Assembly: GCF_900102745.1 (NCBI RefSeq)
Contig: NZ_FMZF01000007.1
Coordinates: forward strand, 247,768-311,767
Source of the DNA: Geodermatophilus telluris
GTDB lineage: Bacteria; Actinomycetota; Actinomycetes; Mycobacteriales; Geodermatophilaceae
Direction: 5' to 3'
DNA: 64,000 bases
The notes under the pieces are model-generated. The model saw nothing but the letters and a program-made list of their open reading frames with translations, was not told the DNA's origin and searched no databases. Of the stretch, positions 15,772 through 25,026 are shown in pieces. Each line of letters starts with the position of its first letter. Within the stretch, counting starts at the first letter, position 1. The translations under genes were made by a program, and so were the position numbers.

Positions 15772-16646
15772 GACGAGGGGGCCTCCTCCTGCGCCAGCAC
15801 CGGCTCGGGGTCCCCGGGCTTCCAGTCCGGTGCGGTCCACCGGTGGAACACCGTGGCCACCGAGTCGCGCGGCGTCTGCCACGTCTCCGGGCGGTAGGGG
15901 CTGACGTAGGGGGCGAGGTCGGCCATCACCTTGGCGAAGGCCGGCCGCATCGACTCGTGGTTCTGCCGCACGGCCGCGGCCTTGGTCCGGTCCTGCTCGA
16001 GGAGGTGCACGAAGACGTCCTCCATCGAGTACAGCCAGCGGCCGGTCACCCCGGTCTCGGTGGGCAGCCCGCCGGCGTCGGACTCGGCGAACACCCGGGC
16101 GATCTCCTCCTCGGTGCCCGGCTTCATCCGCTGCACGATGACGGTCATCTCCCGGTCGGGGGAGACCTCGCCCTCGGGCAGCCAGCTGTAGAAGTGCTTG
16201 GCCACCGAGTGCGACGGGTTTTCCCAGTAGCTGGCGTAGGGCGTCACGTAGGGCTCGATGGCCTCGGCGATCGCCTGGAAGGCCGGCAGCCCGCGGCGCT
16301 GGCCGGAGACCGCCGGGTCCTGCTTGCGCTCGATGACGTGCAGGTAGAGGTCCTCGTAGGAGAGCAGCACCCGGCCGACGACGCCCAGGTCCTGCGGTCG
16401 CGTCGTCTGGTCGTAGTAGGCGAAGACCGGTCCGACCTTGTCCTCGCTGCCGGGCACCATCCGGCAGACGATGACGTTGCGGAACGGCCGCCAGGTGGCC
16501 GACGCCCAGCTCGCCGGGGTGGCGGCGGTCGTCGTCATCGGCGCCAGGGGCGGGTACTCGACGGGTGTCGTCGCGGCGTCGGCCGCGGGGTCGGCGGACC
16601 GGGGTGTCGGGGTGCTCGGGGTCGTCTGGTGCTCGGTCTGGGTCAT
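15762..16646 (-). CDS. SchA/CurD (WhiE ORF I)-like protein, two tandem TcmI-type modules
   Basis: 294 residues. After a Thr/Pro-rich leader (about 1-55) two homologous modules follow: one from RNVIVCRMVPGSEDKVGPVF to HSVAKHFYSWLP and one from MTVIVQRMKPGTEEEIARVF to DSVATVFHRWTAP. Each resembles the single TcmI-type cyclase at 29576-29902 (SLPAF... and ARRFYHW). Spore-pigment clusters (whiE, sch, cur) carry such a protein as their ORF I; its exact step is not settled. The start overlaps the P450 stop (ATGA). Good evidence that this is a spore-pigment-type cluster. Confidence 0.82.
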   Translation of the reverse strand: MTQTEHQTTPSTPTPRSADPAADAATTPVEYPPLAPMTTTAATPASWASATWRPFRNVIVCRMVPGSEDKVGPVFAYYDQTTRPQDLGVVGRVLLSYEDLYLHVIERKQDPAVSGQRRGLPAFQAIAEAIEPYVTPYASYWENPSHSVAKHFYSWLPEGEVSPDREMTVIVQRMKPGTEEEIARVFAESDAGGLPTETGVTGRWLYSMEDVFVHLLEQDRTKAAAVRQNHESMRPAFAKVMADLAPYVSPYRPETWQTPRDSVATVFHRWTAPDWKPGDPEPVLAQEEAPSSWT

Positions 16647-17926
16647 CGGGTTCCTCCGGGGACAGGGGTGGGGGTGAAACGGAGGGGGAGGGAGAGCAGG
16701 CCGCGGAAGGCCGAGGCGGCGGGCAGCCACTGCAGCTCCTCCACGGGGACGTCGAGGCGCAGGTCGGGCAGTCGCAGCAGCACCTGCCGCAGCGCCGTCG
16801 TCGCCTCCAGCCGGGCCAGTGCGGTGCCCAGGCAGTAGTGGATGCCGTGCCCGAAGGCCAGGTGCTGGGTCGGCCCCCGGTCCAGGTCGAGCCGGTCGGG
16901 CTCGGCGGTGAGCTCGGGGTCGTGGTCGGCCGCGCTGAGCACGACGGTGACGATCGAGCCCGCCGGGACGGTCACGCCGCCGATCTCGAGGTCCTCGGTG
17001 GCGAACCGGAAGCTCGACACCGGCACCGACCCGTCGAAGCGCAGCAGCTCCTCGACCGCCTCCGGCACCCGGTCGGGGTCGGCGAGCAGGCGGGCCATCT
17101 CGTCGGGGTGGGTCAGCAGCGCCACGACGGCGTTGCCCAGGAAGTCCGACGTCGTCTGGTAGCCGGCGAACAGCAGCAGGAAGCAGCTGGAGACCAGCTC
17201 GGCCTCCGACAGCCGGCCGTCGCCGTCCCGGGCGGCGATCAGCCCGCTGACCAGGTCCTCGCCGGGGTGGGCGCGCTTGGCCGCGACCAGGCCGGTGAAG
17301 TAGGCGTGCAGCCGCTCCTGCGCCTGCCCGATCGCCGCCCGGTCCTCCTGGGGGCTGCGGCCGCCGGTGCCCACCGTCCGGATCACCTGGGTGCCGGCCA
17401 GGATCTCCTCGTGGTCGGCCTCGGGGATGCCGAGCAGGTCGCCGATCACCGCGAGCGGCAGCCGCAGCGCGAACTCGTCGACGAACTCGCACTCCCCGCG
17501 CGGCGAGATCCGGTCGAGCAGGCCCGCGACGATCGCCTCCACCCGGGGGCGCATCGCCTCGATGCGCTTGGGCGTGAACGCCTGCGTCACCAGCCGGCGC
17601 AGCCGGGTGTGCTCGGGCGGGTCGGAGTTGAGCATGTTGGTGTTGATCTGCCGGGCCTTCTCGCCGAACACCGCGAGGTAGGTGTCGCCGGCCCGGTACA
17701 GGTCCTTGGACAGCCGCGGGTCCGACAGCGCCTCGCGCGCGTCGGCGTAGCGGGTCACCAGGAAGGAGTCGAAGCGCGGTGTGCGCACCTTGACCACGGG
17801 CCGCTCGGCGCGCAGCCGGGCGTAGACGGGGTAGGGGTCGGCACGGAACTCCGGCGTGTAGATCTCCTGACCGGGGACGACGTCGTCCGGGGGCGCCGCG
17901 GGGTTCCGGGGGGCGGTCTGGGTCAT
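16643..17926 (-). CDS. cytochrome P450
   Basis: 427 residues. The heme-binding loop is FGHGIHYCLGTALARLE with the axial Cys; the K-helix ExxR is in EAVEELLRFDG; the I-helix motif reads FAGYQTTSD, with Tyr-Gln replacing the usual His-Glu next to the Thr. The soluble class I bacterial type needs a ferredoxin and reductase supplied elsewhere. ATG at 17926 has an AGGAG ribosome-binding site. It sits between the FAD monooxygenase and the cyclase-like gene, so it should hydroxylate or couple the aromatic polyketide. Confidence 0.92.
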   Translation of the reverse strand: MTQTAPRNPAAPPDDVVPGQEIYTPEFRADPYPVYARLRAERPVVKVRTPRFDSFLVTRYADAREALSDPRLSKDLYRAGDTYLAVFGEKARQINTNMLNSDPPEHTRLRRLVTQAFTPKRIEAMRPRVEAIVAGLLDRISPRGECEFVDEFALRLPLAVIGDLLGIPEADHEEILAGTQVIRTVGTGGRSPQEDRAAIGQAQERLHAYFTGLVAAKRAHPGEDLVSGLIAARDGDGRLSEAELVSSCFLLLFAGYQTTSDFLGNAVVALLTHPDEMARLLADPDRVPEAVEELLRFDGSVPVSSFRFATEDLEIGGVTVPAGSIVTVVLSAADHDPELTAEPDRLDLDRGPTQHLAFGHGIHYCLGTALARLEATTALRQVLLRLPDLRLDVPVEELQWLPAASAFRGLLSLPLRFTPTPVPGGTR

Positions 17927-17948
17927 CTCGGCTCCTGGGGGGTGGGGG

Positions 17949-20768
17949 TCACGGGGCGAAGACGCCGGCGAGGTGGTCGAGGAGGGCGCCCTCGTCCAGG
18001 GGGCGGCTGCGGAAGCCGACGTGGCCGTCGGGGCGGACCAGGTGGGCCGCCGTCCCGGCGCCCGCGGTGCCGTAGGCGGCGGCGAAGGTGCCCTCGGCGT
18101 CGCGGACGACGGGCAGGTCGACGAGGAACGGCACCCGGGCGTCCGGGGCGGCGACGAGGTAGGCCGCCACCTCGCCACGGGTCTGCTGCCGCACCGCGAC
18201 GGCGAGCTTCTCCAGGTCCGCCACCTGCTCCTCGGACGCGCCGGCATCCGCCGACAGCAGCAGCGTGGAGCGGGTGCCGCGGGTGAGGTCGAACAGCCGC
18301 AGGGGGTGCGCGACGCCGAAGCGCCGCAGCCCGTGCACGTCCGGCGCGCGGTGCCCGGGCTCGGGCCCGGCGGGGAAGCCGCCGGGGGCCGCCTCGCCCA
18401 CCAGCGGGCTGCCGGCGTAGTTCATGGTCATCTGCATCTCGAGCAGGAACTGCGCCTTCTCGTCGACCATGTCCATCTCGTCGGTGAACGCGATGGCCAC
18501 GGCCCGGTCGACGATCATCTTCCCGGCGGGCCGGCGCTCGGCCTCGTAGCTGTCGAGCAGTCCCGGCGCGGCCAGCCCCCGGACGGCGAGGGCGAGCTTC
18601 CAGCCGAGGTTCCAGGCGTCCTGGATGCCGGTGTTCATGCCCTGCCCGCCGGCCGGGGGGTGCAGGTGCGCGGCGTCGCCGGCGACGAACACCCGTCCCT
18701 CGCGGTAGCGGTCGACGATGCCGTGCTTGATCCGGAAGATCGACGACCAGCGCAGGTTGCTCGCCGTCGTCCCCTCGGGGCCGAGGTCGTCGATGGCGGC
18801 CTGGATGTCGGCCAGCGTCGGCGGCTCGTACTCCTGCCAGAACCCGGGCGGGACGACGCCGGAGCCGACCGCGTCCTGCCACCGCTGCGGGGCCAGGGTG
18901 GCGATCCGGTAGCGGTTGCGGCCCTTGAGCGGGACGCAGACGAGCATGCCGGTGAAGTCGTCCTCGTTCTCGATGCGCACGAAGCGCACCAGGTGCCCGG
19001 CCGGCAGGTCCCAGTCGACGTCGACGTCGCCGAGCATGAACAGCTGCGGGAACATCGACAGCCCGCCCTCGAAGGCCAGCCCCAGCCCGGAGCGGACGGC
19101 GCTGTGCGCCCCGTCGCAGCCGACCAGGTACTGCGCCCGGGTGGTCTCCTCCTCGCCGGAGGCGTGCCGCAGCCGCGCCGTGACGCCCTCGTCGTCCTGG
19201 GTGAAGGCGACCAGCTCGACGCCGCGCTCGACGACCACACCGAGGGAGGCCAGCCGCGCGCCGAGCAGCCGCTCGGTCTCGTACTGCGGGAGGCCGAGGT
19301 GGGCGTAGGGCAGCTCGTCGAGGCCGGCCCAGTCGACCTGGTGGGTCTGCACGCCGTTGACGAAGACGGTCTGGCCGTACAGCCAGATCCCGGCGTCCAT
19401 CGCCTCGGTGACGATGCCCTGGTCCTCCCAGATCTCCATCGTCCGGCAGTGGATGCCGATGGCCTTGTCCGCCTGGGTGGACGCCTCGGGGCGCTTGTCC
19501 ACGACGCGGACGGCGACGCCGCGGCGGGCCAGCTCGATGGCGTGGGTGAGGCCGGCCGGGCCGGCGCCGACGACGAGCACCTCGACCGTGCGGCCGGTGG
19601 TGCGCGAGGCGCCCGCGAGGTCGGCCGGCACCGGCAGCGCCGCGGCGGCGGCCGCGTGCCCGTCGTCCGGCTTCTCGACGAACTCCTGCACGCTCGCGCT
19701 GGGCACCGTGGTCACCGGCGGCCCGGCCACCACCTCGAGGTCGGGCTCCGGCGCCACGGGCACGGCGGCGGGCACGGGAGCGGGCGCCGCCGACGGCGGC
19801 TCGGGGCGCACGCGCAGCGCGAACACCCGGCGGTCCTCGCCGCGGGCCAGCCAGCGGCCCAGCGGCCCGGCGGCCCAGTTGGCCGGCTCCGCCGTCCAGT
19901 CGGTGAAGTGCTGCTCGGACTCCCACTCGGCGACCACGTGCCAGCGCCGGCCGTCGGCCTCGCGCAGCAGCTCCTCGCGGGCGTGGCCGGGGGCGCTGCG
20001 GGCCAGCTGCGCGGCGGCGAGGTAGGCCAGCTCGAAGGCCTCCTGCTCCCACGGCTCCACGGTGACGGCGGAGTCGACGCGCACCCGCGCCACCTCGACG
20101 TCCCCGCCGGGCGGGGACAGCGGCGGGAAGTCCTCCTCCGGGTCGGTCCGCTGCCGGATCTCGAGCACCTCGCGGCGGAACTCCACCGAGTGCCAGCGGG
20201 CCAGCGGCGCGCCGGCCGCCATGTGCGAGGGGTCCTCCACCCACGCGACGAAGTCGTCCTCGGACTCCCACTCGGCGAAGATGTGGTACCGCAGGCCGCT
20301 CGCGTCGCGCAGCAGCTCCTCCCGCACGTAGCCGCGCGAGTCCCCGATCCGCTGGGTGACCGTGGTGTACGCGCGCTCGAAGGCCACCTGCTCGCCGGGC
20401 GCGACGCTGGTGGAGAAGTCGATGCGCACCGGCCGGCGCGGCTCGGTCGCCTGCGTGGCCAGCACCGTGACCGTCTCGCGGGCGGTGTCCTCGCGCAGGT
20501 CGCGCAGCGCCGCGGTGAGGACCTCCCGCGCGGCGCTGCCCTCGAAGGCGTCCGCCGCCGCCCGGTCGGTCCAGTCGCTGACGAAGCCGTACCAGCGCGG
20601 GTCGTCGGCGTCGCGCACCAGCTCCTGGCGCAGGACGCCCGGCACCCGGGCGACCGCGGCGGCGGCCTGCCGCCAGGCCGCCGCGAAGGCGTCCTCGCAG
20701 CCCTCCCGGGCGCGCACCCGCAGGACCGTCCGCACGGCGGCGGCCCTCCCCGTGCCCGGTGCCGTCAT
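17949..20768 (-). CDS. FAD monooxygenase with three N-terminal ABM domains
   Basis: 939 residues, far longer than the usual 500-550 of aromatic-polyketide hydroxylases. Three antibiotic-biosynthesis-monooxygenase (dimeric alpha/beta barrel) modules lie at about 10-105, 113-205 and 228-320; a Pro/Ala/Val linker follows (about 325-390). The FAD part begins near 396 with the GAGPAGLTHAIELARRG dinucleotide loop, has VGCDGAHSAVR in the middle and the second FAD motif GDAAHLHPPAGGQGMNTG, and ends with a thioredoxin-like domain (about 800-939). It is expected to hydroxylate the polyketide ring using NAD(P)H and oxygen. The ATG overlaps the preceding small ABM gene. Confidence 0.88.
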   Translation of the reverse strand: MTAPGTGRAAAVRTVLRVRAREGCEDAFAAAWRQAAAAVARVPGVLRQELVRDADDPRWYGFVSDWTDRAAADAFEGSAAREVLTAALRDLREDTARETVTVLATQATEPRRPVRIDFSTSVAPGEQVAFERAYTTVTQRIGDSRGYVREELLRDASGLRYHIFAEWESEDDFVAWVEDPSHMAAGAPLARWHSVEFRREVLEIRQRTDPEEDFPPLSPPGGDVEVARVRVDSAVTVEPWEQEAFELAYLAAAQLARSAPGHAREELLREADGRRWHVVAEWESEQHFTDWTAEPANWAAGPLGRWLARGEDRRVFALRVRPEPPSAAPAPVPAAVPVAPEPDLEVVAGPPVTTVPSASVQEFVEKPDDGHAAAAAALPVPADLAGASRTTGRTVEVLVVGAGPAGLTHAIELARRGVAVRVVDKRPEASTQADKAIGIHCRTMEIWEDQGIVTEAMDAGIWLYGQTVFVNGVQTHQVDWAGLDELPYAHLGLPQYETERLLGARLASLGVVVERGVELVAFTQDDEGVTARLRHASGEEETTRAQYLVGCDGAHSAVRSGLGLAFEGGLSMFPQLFMLGDVDVDWDLPAGHLVRFVRIENEDDFTGMLVCVPLKGRNRYRIATLAPQRWQDAVGSGVVPPGFWQEYEPPTLADIQAAIDDLGPEGTTASNLRWSSIFRIKHGIVDRYREGRVFVAGDAAHLHPPAGGQGMNTGIQDAWNLGWKLALAVRGLAAPGLLDSYEAERRPAGKMIVDRAVAIAFTDEMDMVDEKAQFLLEMQMTMNYAGSPLVGEAAPGGFPAGPEPGHRAPDVHGLRRFGVAHPLRLFDLTRGTRSTLLLSADAGASEEQVADLEKLAVAVRQQTRGEVAAYLVAAPDARVPFLVDLPVVRDAEGTFAAAYGTAGAGTAAHLVRPDGHVGFRSRPLDEGALLDHLAGVFAP

Positions 20769-21112
20769 GCCCGGGCCTCCACCGGCCGCCCCGCGCCGGG
20801 GACGACGGCCAGCACCTCGTAGGTGTTGCGGGCGGCGTCCTCGCGCAGGTCGCGCAGCGCCTCGGTGAGCGTCTCCCGGGCGCTGCTGCGGCCGAACCCG
20901 TCGACGGCGGCACGGTCGGTCCAGTCGCTGGTGATGACGAACGTGCGCGGGTCGTCGGCGTCGCGCACCAGCTCCTGGCGGATGTTGCCCGGCACGCGGG
21001 CGATCTCGGCCGCGGCCCGGCGCCAGGCCGCCTCGAAGGCGGCCTCGCAGCCCTCCCGCGTCCGCATCCGCAGCATCGTCCGGACGGCGGCCCGCTCCTC
21101 CGGGGCGCTCAC
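20765..21112 (-). CDS. stand-alone ABM-domain monooxygenase-like protein
   Basis: 115 residues, one alpha/beta-barrel ABM module (VRTMLRMRTREGCEAAFEAA, then RQELVRDADDPRTFVITSDW). It is strikingly like the first ABM module of the next gene's product (RQELVRDADDPRWYGFVSDW), so the two come from a duplication. ABM proteins oxidise anthrone-type intermediates to quinones without cofactor (ActVA-Orf6 type) or serve as structural partners. The GTG overlaps the KS-beta stop (GTGA) and its stop overlaps the FAD gene start (ATGA). Confidence 0.82.
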   Translation of the reverse strand: MSAPEERAAVRTMLRMRTREGCEAAFEAAWRRAAAEIARVPGNIRQELVRDADDPRTFVITSDWTDRAAVDGFGRSSARETLTEALRDLREDAARNTYEVLAVVPGAGRPVEARA

Positions 21113-22347
21113 GCCGTCGCCCCGGCCGGGTCGCGGCGCAGCACCAGGCTGCTGTTGAAGCCGCCGGCGCCGCGGGCCAGGACCACGACGGTCCGCAGCT
21201 CCTGCACGCGGGTGGCCTGCACGAGGTCGACCCCCGGTGCCCCGACCGGTTCCTGCAGGTGGGCGGTGCCGGGCACGATGCCGTCGCGCATGGCCAGCAG
21301 GGCGGTGGCCACGTTGAGCGCCGACCCGCCGGCCATGAGCCGCCCGGTCCACGACGACGGCGCGGTCACCGGCACCGGCGTGCGGCGGCCGCCGAACACC
21401 GCCCCGATCGCGGCCAGCTCCAGCGCGTCGAGCTCCGGCGTGCCGGCGCCGTCGGCGACCACGAGGTCGACCTCGTCCGGCGAGACGCCGGCGTCGGCGA
21501 GCGCCAGCCGGATCGCGCGGGCGTACTGCGCCGCGTCGGGGGCGGGGTCCTCGTGGTGGTGGGCGTCGTGCGTGGCGCCGTAGCCGGCCACCTCGCCCCA
21601 CACCCGCCGGGCGCCGCGGGCCCGGGCGGCGCCGGGCTCCTCGACCAGCAGGATGGCCCCGCCCTCGCCGACGACGTGCCCGTTGGCCCGCCGGTCGAAG
21701 GGCAGGTAGGCCTCCTCGGGCCGGGTGGCCGTCGACAGCCGGCCGCTGGTGGCCTGGCAGAGCAGCGCGTACGGGCACATGCCCGCCTCCGTGCCGCCCA
21801 CCAGCACCGCCGGCGTGCCCCGCCGCGCCACGCGCCGGGCCCAGCCGATGCTGTCCAGCCCGCCGGCGCCCTCGCTGACCACCACGCCGGAGGGCCCCTT
21901 GTAGCCGTCGCGGATGGACACCTGACCGGTGCTGGCGGCGTAGAACCAGGCGATCGACTGGTAGGCGCCGACCGCCTTGGGCCCCCGCGCCCACAGCCCC
22001 TGGATCTCGTGCTGGCTGAACTCGTTGCCGCCGGAGCCGGAGGCGAGGAACACCGAGGTGGCGTAGACGTCCTCCGGCGCGGTGTAGTCGGCGTCCTCCG
22101 CGGCGAGCGTGGCCGCGGCCAGCGACATCCACGTCCAGCGGTCGGTCTGCACCTTCAGCTGCGGCGCGACGTGCTCGTCGGGGTCGAAGCCGCGGACCTG
22201 CCCGGCCAGCGAGATGCCGTAGACCGAGGGGTCGAAGCCCTCGATCGGGCCGATCGCGTGCTCCCCGCGCAGCAGCGACTCCCAGTGCGCCTCGACGCCG
22301 ACCCCGGTCGGGGCGACGACGCCGAGGCCGGTCACGAGCAGGCTCAT
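21109..22347 (-). CDS. type II polyketide ketosynthase beta subunit (chain-length factor)
   Basis: 412 residues with the thiolase fold of KS-beta ([20 protein letters not shown] at the start). At the position of the ketosynthase Cys the chain reads [13 protein letters not shown]: the Cys is missing, as in all chain-length factors, but the Gln that normally replaces it (SEQAGG or similar) is Gly160, codon at 21868-21870. The protein forms the heterodimer with KS-alpha and sets chain length. Its ATG overlaps the KS-alpha stop (ATGA). Confidence 0.92.
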   Translation of the reverse strand: MSLLVTGLGVVAPTGVGVEAHWESLLRGEHAIGPIEGFDPSVYGISLAGQVRGFDPDEHVAPQLKVQTDRWTWMSLAAATLAAEDADYTAPEDVYATSVFLASGSGGNEFSQHEIQGLWARGPKAVGAYQSIAWFYAASTGQVSIRDGYKGPSGVVVSEGAGGLDSIGWARRVARRGTPAVLVGGTEAGMCPYALLCQATSGRLSTATRPEEAYLPFDRRANGHVVGEGGAILLVEEPGAARARGARRVWGEVAGYGATHDAHHHEDPAPDAAQYARAIRLALADAGVSPDEVDLVVADGAGTPELDALELAAIGAVFGGRRTPVPVTAPSSWTGRLMAGGSALNVATALLAMRDGIVPGTAHLQEPVGAPGVDLVQATRVQELRTVVVLARGAGGFNSSLVLRRDPAGATA

Positions 22348-23651
22348 TCGGTCCTCCGGGTGGGGCTGGCCAGCACGATGGCCGACTGGAAACCGCCGAA
22401 GCCGCTGCCCACGGACAGGGCGACGTCGACCTTCTGCTCCCGGGCGACCTTCGGCACGTAGTCGAGGTCGCACTCGGGGTCGGGCACCTCGTAGTTGGCC
22501 GTGGGCGGCAGCACGCCCCGCTGCACGGCCAGCGCCGTCGCGGCGATCTCGATGGAGCCGATGGCGCCCAGCGAGTGGCCGACCATCGACTTGATCGAGC
22601 TCATCGCCACCCGGTCGGCCGCCGAGCCGAGGCTCTTGTGCACCGCCGCGGTCTCGTGCCGGTCGTTCTGCTTGGTGCCCGAGCCGTGCGCGTTGACGTA
22701 GCCCACCTCGGCGGGGTCGATCCGGCCCTGGTCGAGCGCCTGGTCGATCGCCTCGGCCATCTCGGTGCCGTCGGGCTTGAGGCCGGTCATGTGGAAGGCG
22801 TTGCAGCGGCTGGCGTAGCCGGTGACCTCGCAGTACACCTCCGCGCCGCGCCGCCGCGCGTGCTCGAGCTCCTCGAGCACCAGCACCGCCGCGCCCTCGC
22901 CCATGACGAACCCGTTGCGCCGCGCGTCGAAGGGCTTCGAGGCGTGCTCGGGGTCGTCGTTGCTGTCGGTGGTCGCCCGGATGGTGTCGAAGCAGGCCAT
23001 CGAGATCGGTGAGATGGGCGCGTCGCTGGCGCCGGCGATCACGACGTCGGCGTCGCCGTCCTCCACCAGCTGGCTGCCGTAGCCCACCGAGTCGATGCCC
23101 GAGGTGCAGCCGGTGGAGACCACGGTCGCCGGGCCGTGCGCGCCGAAGCGCACCGCGAGCTCGGTCGCGCCGCAGCTGGGCACCAGCGCGTGGGCGAGGA
23201 AGCGGGAGGCGTAGCGGGGGTCGACCAGCCAGTGCTTGCCGGCGTCGCTGACCGACACGTACTCCTGCTCCAGCCGCATGGTCGCGCCGACCGCCGTGCC
23301 GAGGGTGACGCCGACCCGGTCGGGGTCGGGCGCGTCCACGGCGTCGCTGCCGGTCCCGCCGACGCCGAAGCGCAGGCCGCTGTCGGCGACCGCCTCGTCG
23401 GCGGCGACCAGCGCCATCTGCACGAACCGGTCGTTGCGGTGGACCTCCTGGGCGGTGAGGCCCAGCTTCCGCCCGTCGAAGTCGACCTCCGCGGCCACCT
23501 GCGAGCGGAAGCGCGCCGGGTCGAAGAAGCTGATCCGGCGGGTCGCCGTCCGGCCGGCGGTGATCATCTCCCAGAAGCCCTCGCGGCCCATCGAGCCGGG
23601 GGCGACCACCCCGATCCCCGTGACGACGACCCGCCGCCGTTCGGCGCTCAC
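22344..23651 (-). CDS. type II polyketide ketosynthase alpha subunit
   Basis: 435 residues from a GTG. The catalytic Cys182 is in [16 protein letters not shown], the two histidines in NAHGSGT and [13 protein letters not shown]. The extender-chain condensing enzyme of the minimal aromatic PKS, working with KS-beta and ACP in the cytoplasm. Sequence style ([20 protein letters not shown]) is that of spore-pigment KS-alphas such as WhiE ORF III; that placing is from memory of the family and needs a tree. GTGA overlap with the upstream cupin gene. Confidence 0.94.
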   Translation of the reverse strand: MSAERRRVVVTGIGVVAPGSMGREGFWEMITAGRTATRRISFFDPARFRSQVAAEVDFDGRKLGLTAQEVHRNDRFVQMALVAADEAVADSGLRFGVGGTGSDAVDAPDPDRVGVTLGTAVGATMRLEQEYVSVSDAGKHWLVDPRYASRFLAHALVPSCGATELAVRFGAHGPATVVSTGCTSGIDSVGYGSQLVEDGDADVVIAGASDAPISPISMACFDTIRATTDSNDDPEHASKPFDARRNGFVMGEGAAVLVLEELEHARRRGAEVYCEVTGYASRCNAFHMTGLKPDGTEMAEAIDQALDQGRIDPAEVGYVNAHGSGTKQNDRHETAAVHKSLGSAADRVAMSSIKSMVGHSLGAIGSIEIAATALAVQRGVLPPTANYEVPDPECDLDYVPKVAREQKVDVALSVGSGFGGFQSAIVLASPTRRTE

Positions 23652-24070
23652 CGCACGCCCGGGGGGAGCTCGGTGTCGACGTGGCCCAGCTCGGGCCGCG
23701 GGGCCAGGGGCCCGCACAGGAAGACGAAGAACGCCGTCGTCGAGGTGTCGTTGACGATCCGGTGCTTGACGCCGATCGGGATGTGCACGGCCGACTCGGC
23801 GGTCAGCCGCCGCTCCTCGCCGTCGAGGGTGACCGAGACGTCACCGCTCTGGCAGTAGAGGAACTCCTCCGAGTACGGGTGCCAGTGCTCGGTGACGACC
23901 TCGCCCGGCTCGAGCGTGAGCGTGCCCATGAAGCCGGCGGTGGAGCCGACGCTGGCGGGCGAGAGCAGGACGCGGATGTCGCCGCCGCGCCGCCGGTTGG
24001 GGGCGGTGTCGGCGCGGGACACCGTGGGCCCGAGGCGCACGGCGCTCGGGGCGTGCTGGATGGTGGTCAT
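23648..24070 (-). CDS. cupin-domain protein (WhiE ORF II-like)
   Basis: 140 residues, a single cupin barrel. The metal-site pattern is [21 protein letters not shown], then [14 protein letters not shown]: His-x-His and Glu of motif 1 and His of motif 2 are present, so a bound metal is likely. In whiE-type clusters a cupin precedes the ketosynthase; its role in folding or oxidising the chain is unproven. Overlaps the gene before (ATGA) and after (GTGA). Confidence 0.85.
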   Translation of the reverse strand: MTTIQHAPSAVRLGPTVSRADTAPNRRRGGDIRVLLSPASVGSTAGFMGTLTLEPGEVVTEHWHPYSEEFLYCQSGDVSVTLDGEERRLTAESAVHIPIGVKHRIVNDTSTTAFFVFLCGPLAPRPELGHVDTELPPGVR

Positions 24071-25026
24071 GACTGTCCTCCGGTGGGGGTCGGGCCCGCG
24101 ATCGCGGGTTCCGGCCGGTCGGTCGGGATCGGAAGGTCGGGCCCGGCGGCGTGCAGCACCGGGAGGTCGGGGGCGACCTGGCGGACGAGCGGGCCGAGCA
24201 GCGGGACGGCGGCCACCTCGACCACCGCCGTGGCGCCGGCGGCGGCCAGCGACCGGCAGGTGGCCTCCCACTGCACCGGCGAGGTGAGGTGGGCGCGCAG
24301 GCACCGGGCCAGCTGCCCGGGGTCGCGGGTGGGCCGGCCGTCGGCGTTGGGCACCACCGGCACCTCGGGTTCGGACCAGTCGAGGTCGGCCAGCGCCGGG
24401 CCCAGGTGGCGGGCGACCGGCTCCATGAGCGGGCCGTGGCAGGCCGCCCGCCCGGGGAGGCGGACCAGGTCCAGGCCGGCGGCGAGCACGGTCTGCCGCG
24501 CCCGGGCCAGCTCCTCGCAGGTGCCGGAGAGGACGACCTGGGCCGGCCCGTCGAACTCGGCGACGCCCAGGGTGCCCCAGCCGCCGACCTCGGCGACCGC
24601 CGCGCGGGCCACCTCGCCGGCGCCCGGGCCGACGACGGCGGCCATGCCCGCGCAGGACGGGCGCGGCGAGAGGGACAGCAGCTCGGCCCGCCAGTGCACC
24701 AGCTCGACCACCTGGTCCAGCGGCAGTGCCCCGGAGGCCACCAGCGCGGCGTACTCGCCCACGCCGTGCCCGGCGACGGCGACCGGCCGCAGGCCGCGGG
24801 CGACGAGGCTGCGGTAGCCGGCGACGCCGGTGACCACGACCTCGACGTGCGCGGCCACCGGGTCGCTCAGGTTGAGCGGGTCGCGCCACCACTCGGCGAC
24901 GTCCCGCCCGACCAGCGCGGAGGCCTCGTCGGCCACCTGCCGGGCGGGCTCGTCGCCGAGCCAGGCGTCCAGCGTGCCGGCGCGCGCGCCGCCCTCCCCG
25001 GCGAGGACGACCGCGGCCCGGGTCAC
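24067..25026 (-). CDS. malonyltransferase-like protein lacking the catalytic serine
   Basis: 319 residues with the FabD-like fold. The nucleophile elbow, normally GHSxGE, reads VAGHGVGEYAAL: Ser is Gly88 (codon GGC at 24763-24765). The N-terminal GQGSQ motif that builds the oxyanion hole is also altered (LAGEGGARAG). The Arg (HWRAELLSL) and the His (ACHGPLMEP) are kept. It therefore probably cannot form the malonyl-ester intermediate. A structural or ACP-binding role is possible, with the housekeeping FabD loading the ACP. Start GTG overlaps the aromatase stop. Confidence 0.85.
   Translation of the reverse strand: MTRAAVVLAGEGGARAGTLDAWLGDEPARQVADEASALVGRDVAEWWRDPLNLSDPVAAHVEVVVTGVAGYRSLVARGLRPVAVAGHGVGEYAALVASGALPLDQVVELVHWRAELLSLSPRPSCAGMAAVVGPGAGEVARAAVAEVGGWGTLGVAEFDGPAQVVLSGTCEELARARQTVLAAGLDLVRLPGRAACHGPLMEPVARHLGPALADLDWSEPEVPVVPNADGRPTRDPGQLARCLRAHLTSPVQWEATCRSLAAAGATAVVEVAAVPLLGPLVRQVAPDLPVLHAAGPDLPIPTDRPEPAIAGPTPTGGQS

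Noticed and set aside
17973..20822. 949-codon open frame opposite the FAD monooxygenase
   Set aside because: Antisense shadow; no motif, while the minus strand encodes FAD and ABM domains.
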